Shown here piece by piece: positions 35,755 to 44,366 of a stretch of DNA of 64,000 nt. A program made the translations under genes and the position numbers. The notes below the pieces were generated by a model. That model ran no database searches. It saw only the letters and a list, made by a program, of their open reading frames with translations, and was not told where the DNA came from. The stretch comes from Alkalimonas amylolytica. GTDB lineage: Bacteria; Pseudomonadota; Gammaproteobacteria; Enterobacterales; Alteromonadaceae. Numbering within the stretch: the first letter of the stretch is position 1; every line of letters starts with the position of its first letter. Where the stretch lies: positions 712,427 to 776,426 of the forward strand of contig NZ_FNRM01000001.1 of NCBI RefSeq assembly GCF_900107845.1, written 5' to 3'.

Positions 35755-36609
35755 CTAACTTAAATTTAACCCACTGCTTTGCTTGTCTTGAATCATTGCA
35801 GTGTCCAACTCAGGTCCAACATGCAGCCGTAGACTTTTAACGATATTAAGCTGGGCTTTCTCGGCATGCCGTTGCCAGGACTTTTCGCTTGAGACATCAA
35901 CCTGATGCTTAAAGCTCAGCGCCAAGTAGTAACGCTTATCCAGCGGCAAGCAGTAGTGATCTGTTCGGGTAATGCTCTCCCCCCTTCGTTCCTGATAAAA
36001 CACCCAATCAAACCCATGCATCGAGATAACTTGTGCCGGCTTTAACGGTGGAAAACCGAAACTCTGAATTTGCAAGCGAGCATGCTCTTCCAACCGGTCT
36101 TTTCGGCCAGTAGCCCCGCGTGATGCGGCATCTTCCGCTTCTGCTTCCAGTTTCTTTCTTTGTTGCGTATTCCATCCCAAGCCCTGGCCGTTGCCTTCTG
36201 GGCCAATAACTTCGGAGTTGTAGTGCGCATCGTATTCATCGGTTACATGCTGCGCTAACTCATTTCTGTTTAATGCATTAACGGCATCAGGTACTTTTTT
36301 GATTTTCAGTTGCAGCCAAAGCACACCATACTCGCCGCCGTCGAACCTTATGATAGGTGCCAGATAACACCAGCCTTCGGTATGAACATGAACACCATAA
36401 TGATGCCAGTCTTGCTCTGCATTTGCTTCAAACCAGCCTTGTGCCCGGAATGGAAAATTAATCTGTTTGGGTTGCTCGTACGAGGCAATGTTTGAGTAAG
36501 GCAGCATCAACTCCAGCCGGTATTCCTCCAGCCTGAGCGTGAGTTTATGCAGTTTGTTAAAATCCGGACCGCCAGCAAAACCCTGCCACCAATTTTTGAG
36601 TAACTGCAT
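35755..36609 (-). CDS. Hypothetical partner protein of the alpha/beta hydrolase (possible immunity or accessory factor)
   Basis: A 284-residue protein without signal peptide or membrane segment; rich in Trp and aromatic residues (KNWWQGF, GWCYLAP, GVLWLQL), with an acidic/basic helical stretch in the middle (QRKKLEAEAEDAASRG). I do not recognise the family. Its ATG overlaps the hydrolase stop (TGATG), so the two are coupled and probably act together. The gene order effector-then-partner suggests an immunity or carrier role for a lipase-like toxin, but this rests on arrangement alone. Confidence 0.6.
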   Translation of the reverse strand: MQLLKNWWQGFAGGPDFNKLHKLTLRLEEYRLELMLPYSNIASYEQPKQINFPFRAQGWFEANAEQDWHHYGVHVHTEGWCYLAPIIRFDGGEYGVLWLQLKIKKVPDAVNALNRNELAQHVTDEYDAHYNSEVIGPEGNGQGLGWNTQQRKKLEAEAEDAASRGATGRKDRLEEHARLQIQSFGFPPLKPAQVISMHGFDWVFYQERRGESITRTDHYCLPLDKRYYLALSFKHQVDVSSEKSWQRHAEKAQLNIVKSLRLHVGPELDTAMIQDKQSSGLNLS

Positions 36610-37793
36610 CAGCTCTTACCAACATGTTTGTTGATATAACGCTGCACCTGCGCCGCCTTTTTATGGTTGCCAAACATTCGTAATTGCTCTTTGTAAGTTT
36701 CAATACCCAGATACGGTAACGTATGTGGGCTAACACCAGGTTCAGAATCTTTGCCAAACACAAGGCCACAAAACTTTATGCTACGGCATAAGCTACTGGC
36801 CGATAAATCATTACCGCCGGCTAGGTTAGGTACTAAATCAAACGGGTTATTCCTAACAGCTACTATTTTCATCCCCAGCCCAGCGGCCAGTTGCGATAAC
36901 CTTTCGACATTTGCGCCACTACCATGCAGAGCCAATTGCTGGGTCGTTAACCTGCCGCCATAGTTTGCCCGATAATGCAGTAACGCCGCATTAAAGATAA
37001 TCGCGCCCTGGCTGTGTGCTACCCACTTTATGGCTTTACCACTTTTTTGAGCATGCGACAGTATCGCCGCTAGGTGCTGGGCGTTGTGCGATTTGGTTCT
37101 GCTTAGTTTATCAAACATGCATTCGGCAAGGTCTAACTTCCAGCCATCGCTTGGGTTATGAAATAGCGTGTAGCCTGCAATGCCATCTGCGCTATAAGCA
37201 GCCTGTGCATGTACGCCCATTAACCAGGCAGCTTTATTAAGCTCATTTTGCATGCCATTAACAGCGGCATGCTCAGTCTGTACATGAGGCACGGCTTCTC
37301 GGGCTATCCAAGCACCGGTAAGCGTTTTAATGCCATCGCTGGGTGTTGGGCCATTATAGTTGGCATTGCTTTCACGGCTAACGTTGTACAGTGTGGTTCT
37401 CTCATTGGCGATATTGTTTTTGGTACCCAGCACATTTCTGTCGAAGTAAATGTCATCAATAACAACCTGGCCGGCTCCGTTTGTTTTGTACTCCAACAAG
37501 TAATGATAACTGCGAAATGGATAACGCGTGCGATAGATACGGCGAAAAGGGTTCAGGCTGTGCTTTGTCGAATAAGTAGAATTGGGGAAGCGGGTGATAT
37601 AGTCAATCTCTTTCATCACCTGCTGCTGATCGTAATCATTCAGGCTGGCAAGCATCAACAGTGCCTGATGCGTCAATTGCCAGTGATTGTTTAGATACTG
37701 CGACGGTAAACGGATACCGTGTTCCTGTGCTAGACTTTTATCTAAACCACTGTAATTAAAAGCCTGAACTTTGCCTGTGTGCATCCAGCTCAT
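36609..37793 (-). CDS. Alpha/beta-hydrolase (lipase/Tle-like) protein
   Basis: A 394-residue protein. WVAHSQGAIIF (about residue 260) is a G/A-x-S-x-G nucleophile elbow as in lipases, preceded by an inferred oxyanion-hole strand. The C-terminal SPHTLPYLG is a plausible catalytic-His segment, and NPFDLVPNLAGGN could supply the acid. The N-terminal half is rich in aromatic residues and has no signal peptide. Type VI secretion lipase effectors share this overall style, but no VgrG, PAAR or adaptor is nearby. It may be a toxin or defence hydrolase. A GGAG precedes the ATG at 37793. Confidence 0.7.
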   Translation of the reverse strand: MSWMHTGKVQAFNYSGLDKSLAQEHGIRLPSQYLNNHWQLTHQALLMLASLNDYDQQQVMKEIDYITRFPNSTYSTKHSLNPFRRIYRTRYPFRSYHYLLEYKTNGAGQVVIDDIYFDRNVLGTKNNIANERTTLYNVSRESNANYNGPTPSDGIKTLTGAWIAREAVPHVQTEHAAVNGMQNELNKAAWLMGVHAQAAYSADGIAGYTLFHNPSDGWKLDLAECMFDKLSRTKSHNAQHLAAILSHAQKSGKAIKWVAHSQGAIIFNAALLHYRANYGGRLTTQQLALHGSGANVERLSQLAAGLGMKIVAVRNNPFDLVPNLAGGNDLSASSLCRSIKFCGLVFGKDSEPGVSPHTLPYLGIETYKEQLRMFGNHKKAAQVQRYINKHVGKS

Positions 37794-37915
37794 TTTTTGA
37801 ACTCCATTTCAGCGAAACTTTTATCAAAAGAGTAACATTAAACACGAAATACACACAACACCGCAAGTATTAACCTTACTGTATTCACTACCAGCATAAT
37901 GGCATGCAATGCGGT

Positions 37916-38098
37916 CTACAAATCACGCTCATTAATTCGTTCCAGTATCCAATTTAGTATTTCCTCTTCCACCCACGCTACCATCCGGACACCCAGTTTC
38001 ACCGGCTTTGGAAAGCGCTCTTCAGCAATAAACTTATAAACGGTTGAACGCGCCAAGCCAGTACATTCCATAACGGCTTTTAATTTCCTTAGTTTCAT
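37916..38098 (-). CDS. AlpA-family excisionase-like regulator, copy 1
   Basis: A 60-residue MerR-like winged-helix protein: LKAVMECTGLARSTVYKFIAEERFPKPVKLG...VAWVEEEILNWI is the AlpA/Xis pattern. In yicC-type islands such proteins act as recombination directionality factors or as activators of excision (family knowledge). About three quarters identical by eye to copy 2 at 41378-41560, including the upstream region with a GAGGATC-like binding site. Confidence 0.85.
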   Translation of the reverse strand: MKLRKLKAVMECTGLARSTVYKFIAEERFPKPVKLGVRMVAWVEEEILNWILERINERDL

Positions 38099-38160
38099 GG
38101 TCGGATCCTCATATTAGTCTAGATCATGTGCCTATTGTGTAATTTTTAACTGTAAGCTAG

Positions 38161-38993
38161 TACCGGTTAATTGAGATAGCGACATTAGGGGAAGGCCGGC
38201 TAACCACTAACCATTTGTGTAATAGCTTTGGCTTTGCCCGCCAGCAGGCATCAAAGGACATTAATGCCTATTTGCGCGATGTCACGCCCGGCAACCTAAT
38301 ATACGACGGTAAGCTTAAGGGGTAAAACCCGCACCTGATTTTTCACCCAAGCTTACCAGCGGCCTGGCAGATGAATACCTGCATGCACTGGCAAGCATTA
38401 AAGACTTTGCCCATACCTTTAGCCAACTCGATTTAGGCTTTGCCCACACTGAAATGCTAACGCCGCCACTACGTCAGATAAACCCTGATATTCTGCGGGC
38501 ACTAGTGCGGGCCGCGTGAGACGGTAAAAAGATCGATATGGGTTATGTATCGCTCACCAGCCCAGATGAAGAAAGCCGCATCATCGCCCCGAACACACTG
38601 GTTTGTACCCCACTTCGCTGGCACGTGCGTGCTTACTGTGAAAAGAACCGGGAGTATCGTGATTTTGTGCTTAGTCGGTTTCGCGGCATAAATGGCATCG
38701 AAGGCGATGCCGATATGACTATACATCAGGACGAGCGCTGGAATACCAAAATAGACATCGTGCTAATGCCAGATTCCAGGTTAAGCGACTATCAAAAAGC
38801 CATTATTGCCGAGGATTACAACATGACCGACGGTAAGCGGGTAGTACCAGTACGCTCTGCCCTAGTACCCTACGCCGTGCAGGCGCTTAACCTGGACCTG
38901 GCCAAAAAAGAAGCGCGCCCGGAGGCGCAACAGATAATGGTGGCGAATTTGGATGAGGTTATACGGCATACGTTTTATGCTTACGGTAAGTAG
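38161..38993 (+). pseudogene. Decayed WYL regulator, duplicate of the gene at 34839
   Basis: Homologous to the intact WYL regulator from its residue 29 (YRLIEI) to the C-terminus. Damage: the first 28 codons are missing, replaced by AlpA upstream sequence. A one-base deletion in the GYKP codons (near 38323) shifts the frame and creates a TAA. A CGA-to-TGA nonsense codon lies at 38517-38519. Beyond it the frame is open to 38993 and well conserved (GYVSLTSPDEESRIIAP), so the decay looks recent. An ATG at 38538 could express a truncated WYL half. Confidence 0.9.
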
Positions 38994-39244
38994 TTCTGAA
39001 TGCTACCGGGTTGTAGCTTCCGCCAGGTTAGTAGTATTCGCCGCTCTTTACTGATTCGTTTATTCAATTACCACTAGTATCAAAATGCAGAATTCAGCCT
39101 AGAGCGAGTAACTCAATATGATAAACGTGACGCACCTGAGCTGAGCATTACGCTTATTACTGTTGTTTGTCTGAACTGTCAATCAGCCCAAAATAGGCTG
39201 TCTACAGTGCAAAATACAAAGGCTCACTTCATGAACCTTCCCGT

Positions 39245-41149
39245 TTAGAGTACTTTCACAGTAGGAATGCCATTACATACAACTAACTCAGCAATATGCC
39301 ATTCAATGGATGTTCCACTTAGCTTCGATGGAAAATGCAACTGCATGCGTTCGGCTCCAATGACAATTTGGCAGCGCAAAGACTCGGAAGTCATCATACC
39401 AGTTCTTGAGTAATTCGTTGCTATCACCTTATAGCGGCTGAATAACCAACGGCTGATATCAATACGCTCTTTCCCTGGTCCCGTTCTCACATCACAATCA
39501 AAGCAAGAAAAAGGTGAAGCATCAACAGCACCTCTGTTCCGAAAATCAACCGTGTTTATAACCTGTCCACTTGAACTTATCATTTGCAAGGAGAGGTCCA
39601 TGTCATCGAGAGTATCATCCCACTCAAGTTGTATATAACCAACAAATCCTTGACCAATTGCCTCTAAATCATTACTTAAAGTTTGAACTGGTTGTGTTTC
39701 TGCTAGATCTGACTCCGGGGAAACTCCAGGAAATAGAGCATTGCGGATTGATTCACTTACAACCTTTTCTGAGAGCTCTTTTAACGGCGTTGCGTCTCCA
39801 ATGAATTTCGTACGCGCTTGAAGTTCAGGAGACAAGTTTTCTCTCAAAGTATTTTCATCTGCTGGCCCGTGATTAACAAGATGGACGATAGCTTGAGGAC
39901 AACTGCGGGCGTAATCTGCTGCAGCTTGTATGAAATTCTGTTTACTAGCATTTAAGTAATGCTTGCATTCAAGCACATAAGTCGTTTGCAATCCGGAAGA
40001 TTTAGAGATATCAACCTGCAATACACGAAAATCAGGCTGTATACCTTTCTTTCGTTTAGAGCTCTGGCCCACCAACGCTGAACGCAATTCAGCCCATACA
40101 TCGTACTGTTTGTTGTTCCAATTAAATGTTGCTAAACGGCTCCCCCCGAAGGCGAATGAGAGCACATTATCCACAAGATGAAAACGCACATCTGAAACGA
40201 CACTTCGAATTACAGCTAACATCCTTGTACCAACCCAAACTGAATAAAGCTCGTGCCGACGACGCCAAGCCGGTAGATTCAAGATGTCTAACAGCTCTTT
40301 AAATGTGTTCTCTATCCAAATATGAGACCACTCAATTTTACTTAGTTCAGTATTTAGCATGTTGAAAACATCTGCAGGTGTTAGTTCTTCGGAGTTAATC
40401 TGTGTTGATAGTACACGAGCCCCTTCTAAAACGCCGATATCCCAAAAATCGGTGGCTGCAATTAACTGACTCCTAGTTTCATCACTTAACAATTCTGAAC
40501 AACCAGCCTGCCCTACTTGGCGACGTGTATCTCCATACTTCAACCAAAGCTCCCTAAAAGCGGATACCAGCTCCGTAATCGCGCGTAGTTGTGTGTCTAC
40601 GTTTTGATGTCCTGTTTTCTTAATTGGACTCACTGCAGGGAAATTTTCAGGCGGCCGGCTACTAAGATAGTTCGGAATAAATTTCCTTAAAGTACCAGAA
40701 AGTGACCACATCACTTCAGATTTAGGTAATTTTGGTCGTTTTTCAAGAACACTTTGAGTGCGTTGTACAGTTTCTCGAAACTCCCCAAGCGTTGCCTTAA
40801 TTGGATCATTTACCTCATCAAATTTAAATTCAACACTAAGTTGATTCGATGCCTGTAAAGCATTTGCCTCGATTAATAAATCCAAAATGTCTTGCATCAT
40901 TCGTGCAAAACCGCTTTGGCTTTTCAGCACTTCGATAAGAAACGTTTCAGTACTTACTGTGGGATTAGGTAATGCAGCATCATTTCGCAACCAGGCCTCA
41001 AGTGATAGGGCATTGTCTGGGATGTTGAGGGCTAATCTCAAAGCATCTTCAATGTCAGCATCCCTACCAGGCTTCCCTTTACCAAGCTTCAACTCCAATC
41101 CAGCTTTTGAGCACAAGCATTTCCATAGTTCAGCAGGCGACGTAATCAT
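39245..41149 (-). CDS. Stand-alone PD-(D/E)XK nuclease-like protein with C-terminal beta domain
   Basis: A 634-residue protein. Residues about 294-304 (RRHELYSVWVG), P372-D373 (GIQPDFRVL), E394-C-K396 (YVLECKHYL) and the following QNFIQAAADYARSCPQAIVHLVNHG form a typical PD-(D/E)XK core with the helix after the E-x-K strand. The N-terminal 270 residues are mostly helical. The C-terminal 130 residues look beta-rich, with EWDDTLDDMDLSLQM resembling the start of TerD-like or adhesin-like beta sandwiches. The start at 41149 was chosen for its GGAG site; longer ORFs start at TTG 41290 or ATG 41161 without one. Probably a single-gene defence nuclease (inference). Confidence 0.6.
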   Translation of the reverse strand: MITSPAELWKCLCSKAGLELKLGKGKPGRDADIEDALRLALNIPDNALSLEAWLRNDAALPNPTVSTETFLIEVLKSQSGFARMMQDILDLLIEANALQASNQLSVEFKFDEVNDPIKATLGEFRETVQRTQSVLEKRPKLPKSEVMWSLSGTLRKFIPNYLSSRPPENFPAVSPIKKTGHQNVDTQLRAITELVSAFRELWLKYGDTRRQVGQAGCSELLSDETRSQLIAATDFWDIGVLEGARVLSTQINSEELTPADVFNMLNTELSKIEWSHIWIENTFKELLDILNLPAWRRRHELYSVWVGTRMLAVIRSVVSDVRFHLVDNVLSFAFGGSRLATFNWNNKQYDVWAELRSALVGQSSKRKKGIQPDFRVLQVDISKSSGLQTTYVLECKHYLNASKQNFIQAAADYARSCPQAIVHLVNHGPADENTLRENLSPELQARTKFIGDATPLKELSEKVVSESIRNALFPGVSPESDLAETQPVQTLSNDLEAIGQGFVGYIQLEWDDTLDDMDLSLQMISSSGQVINTVDFRNRGAVDASPFSCFDCDVRTGPGKERIDISRWLFSRYKVIATNYSRTGMMTSESLRCQIVIGAERMQLHFPSKLSGTSIEWHIAELVVCNGIPTVKVL

Positions 41150-41377
41150 AACAAGCTCCATTTTTAAGAAATCTATCCGTACATAAACATCTAGCTTCTC
41201 GGTGTAGATAAAGGTTAGATTATCGCCGAAGGATTTGAATTGAAATAATTTAAGCTCTAAATCTGTTAGAAATCCAACGAGTCTATTCAACTGGGAGTGA
41301 CCTTTAGCTTGTCTTAGTTTGAGTTGTAGCCTGTTGTCAGTTTCTTTACTTCAAAAGTAAGCTTAATTATTTTCTGA

Positions 41378-41560
41378 CTAGCTATCTCGAGTTAATACCT
41401 TCTCCTGTATCCACTCCTGTATTTCACTCTCCACCCACGCCACCATTCTGGCGCCGAGTTTTACCGGCTTTGGAAAGCGGTCTTCTGCGATAAATTTATA
41501 AATAGTTGAGCGAGCCAATCCGGTGCAATCCATTACAGCTTTCAATTTCATTAGTTTCAT
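41378..41560 (-). CDS. AlpA-family excisionase-like regulator, copy 2
   Basis: A 60-residue winged-helix AlpA protein (MKLMKLKAVMDCTGLARSTIYKFIAEDRFPKP). The ATG at 41560 has GAGGACC 5 bases upstream and gives the same length as copy 1; a longer in-frame start would add 22 unlikely residues. It sits between the nuclease-like gene and the RadC-like gene and is probably the native recombination directionality factor of the island. Confidence 0.87.
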   Translation of the reverse strand: MKLMKLKAVMDCTGLARSTIYKFIAEDRFPKPVKLGARMVAWVESEIQEWIQEKVLTRDS

Positions 41561-41711
41561 TGGTAGGTCCTCATAATCATTCAGACCATGAGCACCCTGT
41601 GTATTTCTTAACTGGGATCTCACCAACTAACCGCATCAAACTAAATCGAAAAAATATTAGGCCTATATCACCTCAATGCATACGCAGAGCTATTAAACGA
41701 GGAGATACACC

Positions 41712-42188
41712 ATGGCACCAAAACCTACCCCAGCTGAAGTCGTCAACTGGTCTGTCGCTGCACTAACCGTTTTGGATAAGGCGGCATCACTGATAGCCAA
41801 GAAGTACGCGCGAAAAGATATGTTTACTAACCCCCAAGCCACCAAAGACTTTCTTACTTACAAAATGAACCAGCATGACCGTGAAGTATTCGCAGTGATG
41901 CTACTTGATAACCAACATCGGTTAATTGAGTTCAGAGAGCTGTTCTACGGAACAATTGATGCCGCACCGGTCTATCCCAGGGAAGTGGTAAAGCTGGTTT
42001 TGGAGAAAAATGCTGCTGCGGTTATTTTTGCCCATAACCACCCTTCGGGCGTGTCAGAACCTTCGGCCGCAGATCGGCGCATCACACAACGGTTAAAAGA
42101 AGCGTTAGCACTTGTCGATGTGAAAGTGCTGGACCACATCATCGTAGGTGAGACTCCCGTTTCGTTTGCAGAACGTGGTTTGCTCTAG
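41712..42188 (+). CDS. RadC-like MPN/JAB-domain protein of the island
   Basis: A 158-residue RadC paralogue holding only the JAB/MPN domain: DREVFAVMLLDNQHRLIEF, FYGTIDAAPVYPREVV, and the metal site [16 protein letters not shown]. It lacks the N-terminal UPF0758 part of the chromosomal RadC at 2762. Short RadC proteins of this type are standard passengers of integrative elements; their function is not established. A GGAGA site lies 5 bases before ATG. A perfect 14-bp hairpin follows 38 bp after the stop. Confidence 0.92.
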   Translation: MAPKPTPAEVVNWSVAALTVLDKAASLIAKKYARKDMFTNPQATKDFLTYKMNQHDREVFAVMLLDNQHRLIEFRELFYGTIDAAPVYPREVVKLVLEKNAAAVIFAHNHPSGVSEPSAADRRITQRLKEALALVDVKVLDHIIVGETPVSFAERGLL

Positions 42189-42226
42189 CAAACGCACATC
42201 CAAACCTACTTTCTAGCGGCATAAAT

Positions 42227-42261
42227 CCCAAGTTCCCAAATTGCTCTTTTGGGAACTTGGG
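42227..42261. repeat. 14-bp perfect inverted repeat (hairpin) between radC-like gene and small recombinase
   Basis: CCCAAGTTCCCAAA / TTTGGGAACTTGGG with a 7-base loop. No T-run follows on either strand, so it is not a classic terminator. It may be a terminator variant, a folded single-strand site or a recombinase target next to the tyrosine recombinase gene. Confidence 0.65.
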
Positions 42262-42345
42262 TATCGCTATAAATCAATAAGTTACATCGATGCACTTGGT
42301 TGAAGTGCTCAAAACGGTGTTTTAATTTAAAAGAGGAAGTTGACG

Positions 42346-42906
42346 ATGGCAGAAGTGCACGCAGTCAAAAGCCTGGATAAGGTGAAACTGATCAGTCACC
42401 TACTTGAGCGTAATTACAGCCAGCAAGTAGCAGATGTCTGGAATATTGGCTTAAACCTGGCTCTTCGCATATCCGATCTGTTATCAATCCGCTTTTCGGA
42501 TGTCTGCGAAGATCGCCTGTTGCTGATTGAAGGCAAAACCAAAAAGGCTGCCAGTATTAAACTGAATCAAAAAGCGATTGATATCATCCACCGCATTCGG
42601 CAGGAACAGCCAACCCATACGTACCTGTTTCAATCGTACCGAAATCAGCGGGCCATGAATTTGCCGCCACAGCCATTATCCAGGCGCTTTATTTCCCGTG
42701 CCTTTGCCGATATTGGCGCTCAGGTTGGGATCCAGCTTGGTACGCACTCAATGCGCAAGACCCGAGGCTACCACTTGTACAAAGCAACCAAGGATATAGC
42801 ACGAGTTATGAAGATGCTTCGGCACAGCTCGGAAGGGGTAACCTTGCGGTATATTGGCATCACACAGGAGGACATTGATAAGGACTTTGTGGAACTGGAA
42901 ATTTAG
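42346..42906 (+). CDS. Small tyrosine recombinase/integrase family protein
   Basis: A 186-residue protein reduced almost to the catalytic domain of tyrosine recombinases: Arg in LALRISDLLS, then GTHSMRKTRGYHLYK (H-x-x-R), MLRHSSE (His) and LRYIGITQ (Tyr). All active residues are present, so it may be functional, perhaps inverting or resolving sites like FimB/FimE-type enzymes. ATG 42346 has a GAGGA site; an in-frame TTG lies 6 bp upstream. Its stop overlaps the convergent XRE gene by 4 bases. A second recombinase besides int is common in such islands. Confidence 0.88.
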   Translation: MAEVHAVKSLDKVKLISHLLERNYSQQVADVWNIGLNLALRISDLLSIRFSDVCEDRLLLIEGKTKKAASIKLNQKAIDIIHRIRQEQPTHTYLFQSYRNQRAMNLPPQPLSRRFISRAFADIGAQVGIQLGTHSMRKTRGYHLYKATKDIARVMKMLRHSSEGVTLRYIGITQEDIDKDFVELEI

Positions 42907-43163
42907 ACCTGTTTCGGCTCATTCGCAATCAAGCGTTCTGCGGTCAGCCAGAGCTCTGAGGGTTTGCACTTTAAAGCGGTGGCTACTTTCCAAACCGAAA
43001 GGATTGAAGCCTTAACAGCCCCTCGCTCAATCCCTGAAACAAACGAGCGGGCCAACTCAGCTTTATCAGCTAGTTCTTCTTGGCTAAAGCCAACTTCAAC
43101 ACGACGGAGCTTAATAGCTCTTCCAAACGCAGTTGAAATACTTGGTAACTCACTATCTACCAC
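42903..43163 (-). CDS. XRE-family helix-turn-helix regulator
   Basis: An 86-residue protein with a phage-repressor-type HTH: GRAIKLRRVEVGFSQEELADKAELARSFVSGIERGAVKAS. GTG start with AGGGG upstream. Divergent from a small membrane protein gene, with a 10-bp inverted repeat (43248-43278) between, a likely operator. It probably regulates backbone genes of the island. Confidence 0.88.
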   Translation of the reverse strand: MVDSELPSISTAFGRAIKLRRVEVGFSQEELADKAELARSFVSGIERGAVKASILSVWKVATALKCKPSELWLTAERLIANEPKQV

Positions 43164-43247
43164 AACAACCCCTGCCCATTAATCTGAGTTAAGGGATTCT
43201 CACTGAACAGGGCTAGACTGGCCACGCCCTTTAAACTACATTATGAC

Positions 43248-43278
43248 CACTATAAAGGCCAAAATAGACTTTATAGTG
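43248..43278. promoter_or_regulatory. 10-bp perfect inverted repeat upstream of the small membrane protein (candidate XRE operator)
   Basis: CACTATAAAG / CTTTATAGTG separated by 11 bases, located in the divergent region between the XRE gene (start 43163) and the gene at 43369. Spacing and symmetry suit a dimeric HTH regulator; function is inferred. Confidence 0.5.
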
Positions 43279-43368
43279 AATTTACGTCAGCGTAATCACG
43301 GATATAAAAAAACGCTATCGTGTGATCATCACCTCATGTTGATAGCAACAACCTGTAGGAGTACAAAA

Positions 43369-43557
43369 ATGAACGTAGTCAAAATTATGTCAATCATCGG
43401 AATGGTGTTCTTTCCATTGTGTTTGATTTTCGCATCAGTCTTCGCCGACAGTGATGTTGAGGCAGCTGCAGGCTGGGGAGTAATTGCAGCGCTCTACGGT
43501 ATAGGTTACTCAATAACCACATTCGTAAAGACTAAGAACTTAGCCAAAAGCGAATAA
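43369..43557 (+). CDS. Small two-helix membrane protein
   Basis: A 62-residue protein starting MNVVKIMSIIGMVFFPLCLIF with two hydrophobic segments (about 5-24 and 34-52), separated by an acidic loop (ADSDVEAA). A TAGGAGT site lies 7 bases before this ATG. The frame can be extended upstream to 43243, but that part crosses the inverted repeat and lacks a site. Resembles small inner-membrane proteins of unknown function; no family recognised. Confidence 0.7.
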   Translation: MNVVKIMSIIGMVFFPLCLIFASVFADSDVEAAAGWGVIAALYGIGYSITTFVKTKNLAKSE

Positions 43558-43721
43558 ATTGATAATGGTGCGGCATCACCTGTGTCGCGCTATTAAAACT
43601 CAAGCACCTGCCCAGAGTGACGCCATAAACAGAGTAATACACGACGATTAGTCAAGCCACTGCGGTTTTGGAAGCTGCGATTACCATGATCACTGTAATC
43701 ACAATCCATAGGAGATTTAAA

Positions 43722-44366
43722 ATGAAAACATATATCATTGCTGCCATAGCAATTTTGCTGGCAAGTTGCGGGAAAATTGATGACCGCTCAATTTCATGCT
43801 ATGAACTGCTACAAATTGACAGTACTGGAAGATCCCATGCCTCACCGATAATCATGGAGCAAGCTAAGGTGTTAGGAGAGCACCTTGGCCCTCGCAGTGA
43901 TTTAGGGGTTTTTATTCTATCTAGCATACAAACGAACACCGTTTTGCAATTTGCCACCGTCCGTGACTCGTTTAATCAGTGCAAAAGAAATCCATCAATC
44001 TCTGTCCTTGAGGCAGTTCAACTGATTATTGAAGATGTACACAAAGAACATGCTCTGAGCCCAAGATGGGCTTCATGCCGCGCTGTTATGAAAGACCAAG
44101 TACCTTTTAGATCAGTGCTCGAGCAGGTTATGTCTACTGGCAACCCAGGCATGCTGCCTCCAGTTCGCAGAAGACTTGACGAAGTTGGTCATACAGATTT
44201 TGTTAAACGAATCCATGATCAATTAAGTAAGGATTGTAAGAAAGATCAAACACTTAATGCAACCAGGATCGTTCAGAGACTGATGGATATAGAAGCAAGA
44301 AGGATGCAGCAAGAACAAAAAGAAGAGATGCTGCGAGAGTGGCAAAGATTAAACCAAAGCTCATAA
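43722..44366 (+). CDS. Putative lipoprotein
   Basis: A 214-residue protein with a lipoprotein signal: MKTYIIAAIAILLASCGK, with lipobox LASC (Cys16). ATG 43722 has AGGAG 10 bases upstream; an in-frame start 54 bp earlier has no site. The mature part is helical and charged, ending with a Glu/Gln-rich helix (RRMQQEQKEEMLREWQ). No catalytic motif. A surface lipoprotein in a mobile island might affect exclusion or stress sensing, but nothing shows this directly. Confidence 0.78.
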   Translation: MKTYIIAAIAILLASCGKIDDRSISCYELLQIDSTGRSHASPIIMEQAKVLGEHLGPRSDLGVFILSSIQTNTVLQFATVRDSFNQCKRNPSISVLEAVQLIIEDVHKEHALSPRWASCRAVMKDQVPFRSVLEQVMSTGNPGMLPPVRRRLDEVGHTDFVKRIHDQLSKDCKKDQTLNATRIVQRLMDIEARRMQQEQKEEMLREWQRLNQSS

